From Clostridia bacterium (GTDB taxonomy: Bacteria > Bacillota_A > Clostridia > Christensenellales > Aristaeellaceae), in NCBI GenBank assembly GCA_017525805.1, contig JAFXSH010000164.1:1-64000 (forward strand): DNA of 64,000 nt, given 5' to 3'. The position numbers and the translations under genes were made by a program. Positions 51,211-59,460 of this stretch are shown one piece after another (the first letter of the stretch is position 1; every line of letters starts with the position of its first letter). The notes beneath the pieces are model-generated. The model saw only the letters and a program-made list of their open reading frames with translations. It made no database searches and had not been told where the DNA came from.

Positions 51211-52916
51211 TCGGCAAGGTGCTGGACAACCGCTATGAACTGGTGGAATTCATCGGCAAGGGCGGTATGGCGCTGGTTTACCGGGCCATTGACAAGCGCA
51301 CGGGCCATAACGTGGCGGTCAAGATCCTGCGTCCCGAATACAATCAGGACGCCGAATTCTGTACCCGTTTTGAGCGGGAGGCCGTGGCCGCCAGCAAAAT
51401 GAGCCACCATAACATCGTGAATCTTCTGGATGTGGGCCAGGACGGCGACATGCGCTATCTGGTGATGGAATACGTGCGCGGACGCACGCTGAAAGAAGTC
51501 ATCAAGCAGCAGGGGCGGTTGAAGCCCGCGGTGGCGGCGCAGATCGGCATCCGCATTTTATCCGCTTTGCAGCATGCCCATAAAAACGGCATCATCCATC
51601 GGGATATCAAACCTCAGAACATTCTGGTGCATTCCGATGGGCTGATCAAAGTGGGGGATTTCGGCATCGCCCGGGTGGTGGGCAGCAATACCATCAGCAC
51701 GGACGATATCGTGATGGGTTCTGTGCATTATTTTTCGCCCGAGCAGGCCAAGGGCGAACCTGTCACCGCCGCCAGCGACCTGTACAGCGTAGGCGTGGTG
51801 CTGTATGAGATGCTCACCGGGAAACCGCCTTTCGACGGAGAAACGCCCATCGCCATCGCCATGCAGCATATTGGCGGCAAGGCGCAGCCTATCCACGAAA
51901 TCAACCCTTCCGTGCCGCCCGCCATGGAGCGGGTGGTAGAAAAAGCCATGGAAAGGCGGCCGGAGAGGCGGTATCAAAGCGCCCTGGAAATGGCCCAGGA
52001 CCTGCAGCGCGCCATGCAGGAGCCGGAAGGCGCGTGGATGGGGCCTGTACCGCAGCCCTCGTCCCCGTCAGAGCAGATTTCAGGAGATACGGACAAACAA
52101 AAGCCCGTACATTCCCGTTCATGGATCTGGATGCGGATCGGTGCGGGAATGGTCGTCGTCGCGGTGCTGGCTTGGCTGGTGCTGGGTGGGATCAGTATTT
52201 ACGATCAGGTGGTAAACGCCACATCGGCCCCCTATTGCCTGGATGAAACGGAAACGGAAGCCCTGCGCCTGATCAACCGCGCCGGTCTGCTCTGCGAAAT
52301 CACCCGCATCAGCGACGCGAAAAAAGCCGCCGGATACGTGATTATGCAATCGCCGGAATTTGGCACGGCCATGCGGAAAAATGAGACCGTATTCCTGACC
52401 ATTTCCACCGGGCCGGAGGAACAGGAAATCCCCTACATTATCGGCTACAGCGTAGAAGAAGCAAGAAATGAACTGGAACGCTTGGGCTTTACCCTGCTGG
52501 CCCTGCCGGAGCGCATGCTTTCCACCGACGCCTGGGATACGGTCATGAAGCAAGATCCCTTGGCGGGCGAAATGATGCCAAGCGGCAGTGTGGTGCAGGT
52601 AAAACTCAGCGGCGGCAGCGTCACCCTGCCAGATTTTATTGGCATGACGCGGCAGGACGCCCTTTTCCTGATCCAGCAGCTGCAATTGAATTTATCGGAA
52701 ATCAGAGAAATCCCGGTGGACGACAGTTCCCAGTTTGAACGGGTGGCCGCCCAGTTTTTCACCGACGACAAAGCCACCCCCTACTCTGTGGGGGATCAGG
52801 TGATGCTGCATACCCAGGTGACGCTGGCTGTGTATGTTTCCAATGAGCCAGAGGCCGCCGCCACGGCGGAAACCGCTGCCGAAACCGCTGTGCCGCAGGA
52901 GGAGCTTGCCCAATGA
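51207..52916 (+). CDS. prkC: Ser/Thr protein kinase with PASTA domains
   Basis: 569 residues. Kinase domain residues 1-270: GKGGMALVYRA, Lys39 in VAVKIL, catalytic HRDIKPQN (131-138), DFGIARV (151-157), SPEQAKG. One membrane helix follows near residue 310 (IGAGMVVVAVLAWLVLGG). Three extracellular PASTA repeats bind muropeptides. A Gly-rich break and an Ala/Thr/Glu-rich tail end the protein. Controls cell-wall growth and spore germination in Firmicutes. Confidence 0.95.
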   Translation: MIGKVLDNRYELVEFIGKGGMALVYRAIDKRTGHNVAVKILRPEYNQDAEFCTRFEREAVAASKMSHHNIVNLLDVGQDGDMRYLVMEYVRGRTLKEVIKQQGRLKPAVAAQIGIRILSALQHAHKNGIIHRDIKPQNILVHSDGLIKVGDFGIARVVGSNTISTDDIVMGSVHYFSPEQAKGEPVTAASDLYSVGVVLYEMLTGKPPFDGETPIAIAMQHIGGKAQPIHEINPSVPPAMERVVEKAMERRPERRYQSALEMAQDLQRAMQEPEGAWMGPVPQPSSPSEQISGDTDKQKPVHSRSWIWMRIGAGMVVVAVLAWLVLGGISIYDQVVNATSAPYCLDETETEALRLINRAGLLCEITRISDAKKAAGYVIMQSPEFGTAMRKNETVFLTISTGPEEQEIPYIIGYSVEEARNELERLGFTLLALPERMLSTDAWDTVMKQDPLAGEMMPSGSVVQVKLSGGSVTLPDFIGMTRQDALFLIQQLQLNLSEIREIPVDDSSQFERVAAQFFTDDKATPYSVGDQVMLHTQVTLAVYVSNEPEAAATAETAAETAVPQEELAQ

Positions 52917-53812
52917 TGGAAGGCGTGATCGTGCGGGGTCGCGGCGGATTTTATACGGTCAGAGACGATCAGGGCCGGGAATTTGTGCTGCGCGCGAAGA
53001 AAAAATTCCGGCGGCAGAAGATTTCCCCCCTGGTGGGCGACCGGGTCTATTTCACCCCCGGCGAAGGCAAAGAGGAAGGGAAGGAAGAGGACGGCTGGGT
53101 GGAGGAAATCCTTCCCCGGACAAGCTGCTGCCTGCGCCCGCCCGTGGCCAATATTTCGCTTCTGTGCATCGTAGCCGCACCTCAGCCCGCACCGGACTGG
53201 CTGTTGGTCGATAAGCTGCTGATTTTCGCGCGAAAGCAGGGTATTCAAACGCTGCTGATTCTCAATAAATCCGATCTGCCAAAGGCGGAGGAAACGGCGG
53301 CACAGGCCCGGGCTATGTACGCGGGCGCGGAAATAGACGTCTGCTGCGTCAGTGCGCAAAACGGGCAGGCGGAAGACGAACTGATCCAGCACCTGAAAGG
53401 GAATACCTGCTGTTTTTCCGGCCAGTCCGGGGTGGGAAAATCCACCCTGCTGAACGCCTTGTTTGGCCTGTCTCAGGAAACGGGAGACATCAGCCAAAAG
53501 ATTCAGCGGGGAAAAAACACCACCCGCCACGCCGAGTTGTTTTCCTTTGGGGATATCCGCGTGATCGATACGCCGGGTTTCAGTCTGCTGGAAATGGACG
53601 ATGTGTTCGATCCCGTGCTGCTGCGGGATTATTACCCGGAATTTGCGCCTTACGCCGGGGCCTGCCGGTTTTCCCCCTGCTATCATGGCTCGGAACCCGG
53701 CTGCGCGGTGCTGCAGGCGGTCCGGGAGGGGAAAATAGACGCGCTGCGGATGGAAAGATACCACACGCTGCTTTCGGACTGCCGTCAGGCATGGAGGGAT
53801 CGATATGATTAA
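52913..53812 (+). CDS. rsgA: Ribosome small-subunit-dependent GTPase RsgA
   Basis: 299 residues, circularly permuted GTPase. N-terminal OB fold (GVIVRGRGGFYTV), then G4 LNKSDLP, G1 GQSGVGKSTLLNAL, G3 DTPGF, and the zinc site CRFSPCYHGSEPGCAV. Assists 30S maturation. It overlaps prkC by 4 bases and rpe by 8. Confidence 0.95.
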   Translation: MMEGVIVRGRGGFYTVRDDQGREFVLRAKKKFRRQKISPLVGDRVYFTPGEGKEEGKEEDGWVEEILPRTSCCLRPPVANISLLCIVAAPQPAPDWLLVDKLLIFARKQGIQTLLILNKSDLPKAEETAAQARAMYAGAEIDVCCVSAQNGQAEDELIQHLKGNTCCFSGQSGVGKSTLLNALFGLSQETGDISQKIQRGKNTTRHAELFSFGDIRVIDTPGFSLLEMDDVFDPVLLRDYYPEFAPYAGACRFSPCYHGSEPGCAVLQAVREGKIDALRMERYHTLLSDCRQAWRDRYD

Positions 53813-54446
53813 ACTGACGCCGTCGCTTTTGGCCGCCGACCTGCTGAATCTTGGCCGGGAAATCGATCAAATGACGAAAAACGGCATCGATCAATTGCAT
53901 TTTGATGTGATGGACGCCCATTTCGTGCCCAATCTGTCCTTCGGCCCTTCTTTCTGCAAGGCGATTCACAGGCAGTTCCCAAAGCTTAAACTGGACGTGC
54001 ATCTGATGATGGATAATCCGGATCAGTATTTGGACATGTTTTTGGAATCCGGTGCATCCAGCGTCATCGTGCACCGGGAAGTGCTGCACGACCCCGATAT
54101 CATGGCGCGGAAAATCCACGAAAGAGGCGTGCTGGCAGGCCTGTCCATCAAGCCCGCCACGCCGGTGAAAGCGCTGCTGAACTGGCTGGATGAAACGGAT
54201 ATTGTGCTCATCATGACGGTGGAGCCGGGCTTCGGGGGGCAAAAGCTCATGCCGGAGCAGATCGAAAAAATCAGTCTGCTGCGCCGGGAAGGGTATCAGG
54301 GCGTGATTGCCGTGGACGGCGGTGTGAATCTGGAAAACGCATCGCTGCTCAAGGAAGCGGGGGCCAATTGGCTTATCATGGGCACCTCCTATTTCCGGGC
54401 GGAGGATCCCGCGCTGGTTGCCCGGAAGGTCAGGGAAATGGCATGA
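53805..54446 (+). CDS. rpe: Ribulose-phosphate 3-epimerase
   Basis: 213 residues. TIM barrel with LTPSLLAADLLNLGREI, HFDVMDAHFVPN, DVHLMMDNP, MTVEPGFGGQ and VDGGVNLENA. Interconverts ribulose- and xylulose-5-phosphate. In Bacillus thiN and spoVM follow rpe. Here rsmA takes that place, with spoVM on the other strand. Confidence 0.95.
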   Translation: MIKLTPSLLAADLLNLGREIDQMTKNGIDQLHFDVMDAHFVPNLSFGPSFCKAIHRQFPKLKLDVHLMMDNPDQYLDMFLESGASSVIVHREVLHDPDIMARKIHERGVLAGLSIKPATPVKALLNWLDETDIVLIMTVEPGFGGQKLMPEQIEKISLLRREGYQGVIAVDGGVNLENASLLKEAGANWLIMGTSYFRAEDPALVARKVREMA

Positions 54447-55276
54447 AGCAAAAAAACGAATTTCATCATAAGCACGGTCTTGGACAGAACTTCATTACGG
54501 ACGAAGCGCTGTTTCCCCAATTGGTGGATTTGGCGGGCGTGGGGGATAAGGATGCCGTGCTGGAAATCGGCGCGGGCGCGGGAGGCATGACCAAGGAACT
54601 TGCCCGCAGGTGCCGCCAGGTAACGGCCATCGAGGTGGACGGAACCCTGTTGCCCATCCTTCGCGTTACGCTGGAAAAATACAAAAACGTGCAATTGGTG
54701 CATGGGGACGTGCTGCGGCTGAACCTGCCCGAATTGACTGCTCCCCTTGGCGATTTTCATATCGTGGCGAACATCCCCTATTATCTCACCACCGATCTGA
54801 TGAACCTGCTTTTATCTTCTTCTATGCCGATCCAGTCCATCAATCTGATGGTGCAGAAGGAAGCGGCTCAGCGTATGGTGGGACGCCCCGGTGAGGAAGG
54901 CTATGGGATGCTTGCGGTGAAAGCCCAGTATCTTTACGATCCGGCCATCGTGCTGGATGTGCCCGCCTGCCTGTTTACGCCGCCGCCCAAGGTGGACAGC
55001 GCTTTTGTGGTAATGCCCCGGCGGGATAAACCTCCCGTGGAGGTGCGGGATGAAGCGGCGTTTTTCAAGGTGGCAGGAGCCGCATTTGCCATGCGGCGCA
55101 AAACCATGGAAAATAATTTAATCGCTTCCTTCCGCGTATCCAGGGATCAGGCCAGACAATGGCTCGCAAGTTGCGGCATCCCGGACGGTATTCGGGGCGA
55201 AGCCCTTTCCATGGCTGATTTCGCGGCGATAGCGAATGCCAGACCAGAAGCAGGAATAGAAAGGACGCGGCATTGA
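54443..55276 (+). CDS. rsmA: 16S rRNA (adenine(1518)-N(6)/adenine(1519)-N(6))-dimethyltransferase
   Basis: 277 residues. KHGLGQNFITDEALFPQLVD, the SAM site LEIGAGAGGMTKELA, VHGDVLRLNLPEL and the catalytic VANIPYYLTTDL match KsgA/RsmA. The start overlaps the rpe stop as ATGA. Last gene of the long plus-strand block. Confidence 0.94.
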   Translation: MKQKNEFHHKHGLGQNFITDEALFPQLVDLAGVGDKDAVLEIGAGAGGMTKELARRCRQVTAIEVDGTLLPILRVTLEKYKNVQLVHGDVLRLNLPELTAPLGDFHIVANIPYYLTTDLMNLLLSSSMPIQSINLMVQKEAAQRMVGRPGEEGYGMLAVKAQYLYDPAIVLDVPACLFTPPPKVDSAFVVMPRRDKPPVEVRDEAAFFKVAGAAFAMRRKTMENNLIASFRVSRDQARQWLASCGIPDGIRGEALSMADFAAIANARPEAGIERTRH

Positions 55277-55289
55277 TTCCGCGTCCTTT
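55260..55289. terminator. Terminator between rsmA and spoVM
   Basis: AAAGGACGCGG (55260-55270) and CCGCGTCCTTT (55279-55289), an 11-bp stem. The arm overlaps the rsmA stop region. The flanking T content is modest (TTT). It probably serves both convergent units. Confidence 0.65.
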
Positions 55290-55292
55290 CGG

Positions 55293-55382
55293 CTACTTTA
55301 CAGGCTTTTTTTCTTTCGAGAATATCCGAAGCAAACCGCGCAGGCCTCGGGGCGCTTTCACGCAAATCACGCGCATAGCCAT
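55293..55382 (-). CDS. spoVM: Stage V sporulation protein M (SpoVM)
   Basis: A 29-codon gene, ATG at 55382 with AGGAGG 8 bases upstream, TAG at 55295-55293. From the second Met (55376) the peptide aligns residue for residue with Bacillus SpoVM: MRVICVKAPRGLRGLLR carries Lys7, Pro9, Leu12, Gly14 and Arg17 in the same positions. It ends in a short Lys-rich tail. SpoVM is an amphipathic helix that marks the convex forespore membrane and anchors SpoIVA for coat assembly. Location next to rpe/rsgA/prkC is also as in Bacillus, though on the opposite strand. Confidence 0.85.
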   Translation of the reverse strand: MAMRVICVKAPRGLRGLLRIFSKEKKPVK

Positions 55383-55394
55383 ACATTTCTCCTC

Positions 55395-55589
55395 CTATTT
55401 CCGAATCAGCAGCAGCCCTAATAGAATCAGCGCCGCGCCGATCAGCGCCAGCCATGCCCAGAAAGGCACGCACAGCAGGATCAGGATGACCCCCGCGCCA
55501 ATCAGCACGTACCCGGCGATGCGGAGAGAAAGGCTCCTGCCGCTGGGATAGCATTGCACGCGCACCTCGTCTTCCCGCCGCCAGGACAT
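55395..55589 (-). CDS. Small two-helix membrane protein next to spoVM
   Basis: 64 residues. A charged N-terminus (MSWRREDEVRV), then two adjoining membrane helices (AGYVLIGAGVILILLC and WAWLALIGAALILLGLLL) ending in RK. It lies 12 bases upstream of spoVM on the same strand, so the two are likely co-transcribed. Context suggests a sporulation role, but the family is not recognised. A GGGAGG site lies 12 bases before the ATG. Confidence 0.65.
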   Translation of the reverse strand: MSWRREDEVRVQCYPSGRSLSLRIAGYVLIGAGVILILLCVPFWAWLALIGAALILLGLLLIRK

Positions 55590-55632
55590 CCCAAACCACC
55601 TCCCGCTTGATTCTATGGCGGGCAGCGGCAGT

Positions 55633-56178
55633 TTATGCTTTTACGATGGGCTGCGGGTTGCTGATATGTTCGCCCAAGTGCTTTTCCATCCAGATCATAT
55701 CGTACCAGCGGCCAAACTTGTATCCGCACTGGTGGAATGTGCCGCAGAGGGTATAGCCCATGTGCTCATGAAAAAGCGGGCTTGCATGGGTCAGCGTTTC
55801 GTCCTCCTTTTCGCTGTAGGCGATACAGGCGTAGGCGTTCAGGAAATGCCGCAATTTCAGTTGGTCTTCCAGCGCGGTATACAGTTTTTTTCCATAGCCT
55901 TTTCCATGTGCCCCCTGCCGGATATAGATGGTGGTTTCCACCGCCCAATCATATGCCGCCCGGCCTTTGAAGGGACCCGCGTAGGCGTAGCCCTGGATTG
56001 CTTCCGCGTCCTCCAAAACCAGATAGGGGAAACCTTTCAGAGTATTCGCGATCCGGCGGGAAAACGCCTGAACGGAGGGCACCTCGTATTCAAAGGTAAT
56101 GGCCGTTTCCTCCACATAGGGGGCATAGATCGCCAGCAGCGCTTCCGCGTCGTCGGGCCGGGCAGGTATGATACGCAT
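55633..56178 (-). CDS. GNAT-family N-acetyltransferase (phosphinothricin acetyltransferase-like)
   Basis: 181 residues. Starts RIIPARPDDAEALLAIYAPYV and has TAITFEYEVPS, YAYAGPFKGRAAYDWAVETTIYI, the acetyl-CoA loop QGAHGKGYGKKL and GYKFGRWYDMIWMEK. This arrangement matches the PAT/MddA (methionine sulfoximine/phosphinothricin) group. The true substrate is unknown. ATG 56178 follows GAGGTGG. Confidence 0.85.
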   Translation of the reverse strand: MRIIPARPDDAEALLAIYAPYVEETAITFEYEVPSVQAFSRRIANTLKGFPYLVLEDAEAIQGYAYAGPFKGRAAYDWAVETTIYIRQGAHGKGYGKKLYTALEDQLKLRHFLNAYACIAYSEKEDETLTHASPLFHEHMGYTLCGTFHQCGYKFGRWYDMIWMEKHLGEHISNPQPIVKA

Positions 56179-56205
56179 GAAAACCACCTCGTCGTTCGAT
56201 TCTTC

Positions 56206-56601
56206 TTATTTTACGGAATTCAGGGTTTGGTGGATCTCCGTGAACAGCTCGCCGTAGCGGATGGTGCGGTCCGGGATCAAAAATTTGACAGCGTAGAGGG
56301 AAAGGGAAATCTGCTTTCCCTCCCATTCAAAGGTTTCCCCGTTCCGACTGATCACCTTATCCATGATCTGATCGGCAGATGCCGGGGCGGTGCGGCCAGT
56401 GGCCAGCACAAATTCATCCCCGCCGATGCGGAAAAGCAGCATATCTTCGGTCAGGCCGTTTTCGATATAGTCCAGCGCGTCCGATAGAATGAAGGCTTTA
56501 TTACTCCGCGCTTCCTTCCGTGCCTTGATCACATGATCAAGCACAGTATTGCACGCATTTGACACCCTGTCTTGATGATTTGAGCATTTCAGAAAAAACA
56601 T
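56206..56601 (-). CDS. GGDEF-domain fragment or degenerate GGDEF protein
   Basis: 131 residues from the ATG at 56601. The only clear motif is LLFRIGGDEFVLATG near residue 65, the signature loop of diguanylate cyclases. The N-terminal DxLTGLxNR region and the DxDxFK metal segment expected about 40 residues earlier are absent. The part after the motif is short and diverged (SLSLYAVKFLIPD). It is therefore a truncated or degenerate cyclase that may bind but not make c-di-GMP. It is divergent from the LacI regulator. The ribosome site is weak (AAGGG). Confidence 0.6.
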   Translation of the reverse strand: MFFLKCSNHQDRVSNACNTVLDHVIKARKEARSNKAFILSDALDYIENGLTEDMLLFRIGGDEFVLATGRTAPASADQIMDKVISRNGETFEWEGKQISLSLYAVKFLIPDRTIRYGELFTEIHQTLNSVK

Positions 56602-56618
56602 GATCCCTTTTTTGCCGG

Positions 56619-56647
56619 TTGACGGTTGCGTGAAAGAATGATAACAT
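56619..56647 (+). promoter_or_regulatory. Promoter of the LacI-family regulator
   Basis: TTGACG (56619-56624), a 17-base spacer and TAACAT (56642-56647). The predicted transcription start falls just before the tandem operators. Confidence 0.6.
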
Positions 56648-56658
56648 AACATGGAATT

Positions 56659-56682
56659 GAAAACGTTTCCGATAACGTTACC
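56659..56682 (+). promoter_or_regulatory. Tandem LacI-type operators
   Basis: Two abutting 12-bp copies, GAAAACGTTTCC (56659-56670) and GATAACGTTACC (56671-56682), agree in 10 of 12 positions and share the central AACGTT of LacI/GalR-family sites. They lie 10-35 bases after the -10 box, suited to autorepression of the regulator gene. Confidence 0.7.
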
Positions 56683-56709
56683 GAAGATGACGGGAAGAAG
56701 GATCTTTCT

Positions 56710-57744
56710 ATGAAAATATACACCATTCGGGATATCGCCGAAATGGCCGGGGTCAGCGTGACCACCGTTTCCCGCGTGCTGAACAACCGGCCCGACGTAA
56801 GCGCTGAAACGGTGAAAAAGGTGCAGCGGGTGATGCAGGAATGCCATTTCGTTGTGAATCCAAACGCTCGGGGCCTGAAGCAAGCCGACCAGGAAATCAT
56901 CGCTGTGATCATCCGCGGCAGGAACAATCCCTTTCTCAACGCGCTGGCGGAAGAAATCGCTTTGTGCAAACGTTCAGACAAGGCGGCGATGATCACCGAA
57001 TACATTGATGAAGAGGCGGATGAGTTCCGCCACGCCTTAGGGCTGCTGCGGGGGCGGCGGGTAGCGGGGCTGATTTTTGTGGGCAGCCGCATGGACGAGC
57101 GCTGCGCCGTGCTGGATGGAATCAGCCTGCCCATGGTGTTCGCTACGGTGTCCACCGTAGGCACGCCCATGGAACGGGCTTCCTCTGTTTCCATGGACGA
57201 CAGGAAAATGGCCTGCGAAGCGGTGACGGCGCTGCTCAAACGGGGACACCGAAAAATCGCCGTGTTCGGCGGCGAACGCACGGGGCAGGACAGCTTAGCT
57301 CTGCGCGCCCGGGGAGCTGAGGACGCTTTCCAGGCCATGGGTTTGTCCTTTGAAGATGAACGTTATATAAAAACCCGTTTGACCTTATCGGACGCGTATG
57401 CCGCTGCCCTGGATTATTTCCGCCGCTTCCCGGATGCCACCGCCGCTTTCTGCATGGGCGATACGGCGGCTTTGGGCGTGATCCGCGCACTCAAGGACCT
57501 GGGGCTGAAAGTTCCCGAGGACGTGAGCGTCATGGGCGTGGACGGCACGGATATCGGACGGTATACCACGCCGCGGCTCTCCACTGTGGCGCAGCCCGTG
57601 CGGGAAATCGCCCGGCAAAGCGTGAAGGTGCTTTCCGATCTCATGGAAAACGGAGGCCCGCCCAAGCATGTGACTGTGAAAGCGTCGCTGGAGATCAGGG
57701 AATCGGTCAGCGAAGCACGGCAGATGTCTGGCCGTCCAGCGTGA
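56710..57744 (+). CDS. LacI-family transcriptional regulator
   Basis: 344 residues. N-terminal helix-turn-helix TIRDIAEMAGVSVTTVSRVL and hinge VVNPNARGLKQ. Periplasmic-binding-like sensor with GLIFVGSRMDERC, KRGHRKIAVFGGERTG, AFCMGDTAALGVIRALKD and VSVMGVDGTDIGRY. It converges on the alpha-amylase gene, overlapping its 3' end by 38 bases, and lies upstream of maltodextrin transport genes. A maltose or maltodextrin ligand is likely by context. Confidence 0.9.
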   Translation: MKIYTIRDIAEMAGVSVTTVSRVLNNRPDVSAETVKKVQRVMQECHFVVNPNARGLKQADQEIIAVIIRGRNNPFLNALAEEIALCKRSDKAAMITEYIDEEADEFRHALGLLRGRRVAGLIFVGSRMDERCAVLDGISLPMVFATVSTVGTPMERASSVSMDDRKMACEAVTALLKRGHRKIAVFGGERTGQDSLALRARGAEDAFQAMGLSFEDERYIKTRLTLSDAYAAALDYFRRFPDATAAFCMGDTAALGVIRALKDLGLKVPEDVSVMGVDGTDIGRYTTPRLSTVAQPVREIARQSVKVLSDLMENGGPPKHVTVKASLEIRESVSEARQMSGRPA

Positions 57745-59338
57745 GCACCGTTCCATCCAGGGACGCGCCGCCTAAGCCGATCACGGCGGAAAGGGCGGAA
57801 AAAGGAATGTCCGTCGCGGCAGAAAGGTCCAGTTTGGCGGTGCTGTTCGCCGTATTGTGGATCACCGCTACCGTATTGCTTTCCCATGTGGCGGTAAAGC
57901 CGCCCGCCTTGGTATCCTGGAAGGAAAGCGCGGTATAGTGTCCCCGGGCGATTTCGGGATTGGCCTTGCGGATCATGATCAGCCGCTTATAATAGTTATA
58001 CAGGCTGTCGCTCATTTTTTTCAGGTCAAGGACCGAATAGGGGGTCTGTTTGGATCGGCCATAGGTGCTGCCTATCGGGTCTTGCACTGTGTCGCCGTCG
58101 CCCCACAGCATGGCAAGCCGCCGGTTGGCATCGGTATTGGCCCCGCCCCGGGAACCCCGCAGGCCGATTTCCTCGCCGTAATAAATGAAAGGCGAGCCGG
58201 GAGAGAGCAGATACAGGTTTGCCGCCATTTTGGCCTGGCCGCTGGCCACGGTCAGATAGCCCGCAGCACGGTCCGTATCGTGGTTGGCGATAAAGAACAC
58301 GTTGGCCGCGTCGGAACGCAGGGAACGGATTTTATCCTGATACTGCTGCACATAGGCGGTAAAGCGATTCACATTGCCCGCTTTGGCCGTTTCGGCAATC
58401 ACGCCGCTGGCCTGGCTGGCGGGGAAGTTGAAGCAGTTGGTGAAGGGAATGTATTGGTCGATTACGCCGTCGCCGTCCCATACCTCGGCTACGGTGTAAA
58501 CGTCGAGATTGATCAGCTTGAGTTCCCCGATGTACCAATCCCAGAATCGGGCGGATTCGGTGTTGTCGCCAAAGTAAATGTATTTGGCCGCGTCGAACCG
58601 GAAGCCGTCTACCCCCAAATCGAGATAGAATTTTGCTACGTCCAACATGGCGGTCCGCACGGCTTCATTATCATAATTCAGTTCCGGCATGGAATCGGAG
58701 AAGTTGGCTTCATACAAAATTTTGGCCTGGGAAGCCTGGGCGAAACGCCGCCCGGCGGGGGCTTTTGAACCGGCGGGCAGCCAGGTGTAGAAATCATAGT
58801 ATTCATTGCCGGGATTGTTCATCATGTGGGCGTTGAGGAAATTTTTGTACCAGCGGTTCTGGGTGCTGGTGTGGTTGATAGGCAGGTCTAAGATCAGCTT
58901 CACGTCCCGTTCATGGCACAGGCTGATCAATTCCTTGAGATCGTCCATGGTGCCAAAGGCGGGATCGACGGAATAAAAATCCATTATATCATATTTATGA
59001 TAGGTAGGGGAGGCGAAGATAGGCGTGAGCCAGATGCCCTCCACGCCCAAACTGACGCCGGACTGGGGATCGCCGTCATTCAAATAATCCACGCGGTTGA
59101 TGATCCCCTTGAGGTCGCCCACGCCGTCCCCGTCGGAATCGGAAAAGGACCCCACAAAGATTTCATAGAACACCCGGTTGTTGTCGCTGATGGCGGAATA
59201 GGCGGAAAAATCCACATCGTTCACCATGGCTTCTCCTTTTTCGTTCAGCGGATACTGAACCGGCAGGTCAAAATCCTCAGCCAGGCAGGCGGGAATGGTC
59301 AGCAGCAGCGCGGCCAAAATACAGAAAACCCTTTTCAT
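57707..59338 (-). CDS. Extracellular GH13 alpha-amylase
   Basis: 543 residues. A signal peptide with possible lipobox (LLTIPAC). GH13 barrel: FYEIFVGSFSDSDGDGVGDL, catalytic nucleophile Asp in VDGFRFDAAKY, acid/base Glu in VAEVWDGDG, third Asp in FFIANHDTDR. A C-terminal beta-domain follows. Cleaves alpha-1,4-glucans at the cell surface, feeding the ABC importer encoded at 60687 onward. The 3' end overlaps the lacI-family gene tail to tail. The promoter shares its -35 region with the divergent gene. Confidence 0.92.
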   Translation of the reverse strand: MKRVFCILAALLLTIPACLAEDFDLPVQYPLNEKGEAMVNDVDFSAYSAISDNNRVFYEIFVGSFSDSDGDGVGDLKGIINRVDYLNDGDPQSGVSLGVEGIWLTPIFASPTYHKYDIMDFYSVDPAFGTMDDLKELISLCHERDVKLILDLPINHTSTQNRWYKNFLNAHMMNNPGNEYYDFYTWLPAGSKAPAGRRFAQASQAKILYEANFSDSMPELNYDNEAVRTAMLDVAKFYLDLGVDGFRFDAAKYIYFGDNTESARFWDWYIGELKLINLDVYTVAEVWDGDGVIDQYIPFTNCFNFPASQASGVIAETAKAGNVNRFTAYVQQYQDKIRSLRSDAANVFFIANHDTDRAAGYLTVASGQAKMAANLYLLSPGSPFIYYGEEIGLRGSRGGANTDANRRLAMLWGDGDTVQDPIGSTYGRSKQTPYSVLDLKKMSDSLYNYYKRLIMIRKANPEIARGHYTALSFQDTKAGGFTATWESNTVAVIHNTANSTAKLDLSAATDIPFSALSAVIGLGGASLDGTVLTLDGQTSAVLR

Positions 59339-59373
59339 GCGTCGCCCTTCTTTCTTCTGTTTTTTCTATGCTT

Positions 59374-59402
59374 ACTATGACACGAAACGCGCCGCTTGTC
59401 AA
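59374..59402 (-). promoter_or_regulatory. Promoter of the alpha-amylase gene
   Basis: On the minus strand, TTGACA (59402-59397), a 17-base spacer and CATAGT (59379-59374), 36 bases before the amylase start. Its -35 box occupies the same bases as the -35 box of the opposite promoter. Confidence 0.7.
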
Positions 59403-59424
59403 GAAAAGAAATTAATGCTATACT
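59396..59424 (+). promoter_or_regulatory. Promoter of the 59461 gene pair
   Basis: TTGTCA (59396-59401), a 17-base spacer and TATACT (59419-59424), 37 bases before the start. Its -35 box is shared base for base with the amylase promoter. A CCGCTTGTC arm (59392-59400) is repeated inverted as GACAAGCGG at 59450-59458. Confidence 0.7.
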
Positions 59425-59460
59425 TTTTTTATTAAAAATTTGTAGAAGGGACAAGCGGTC

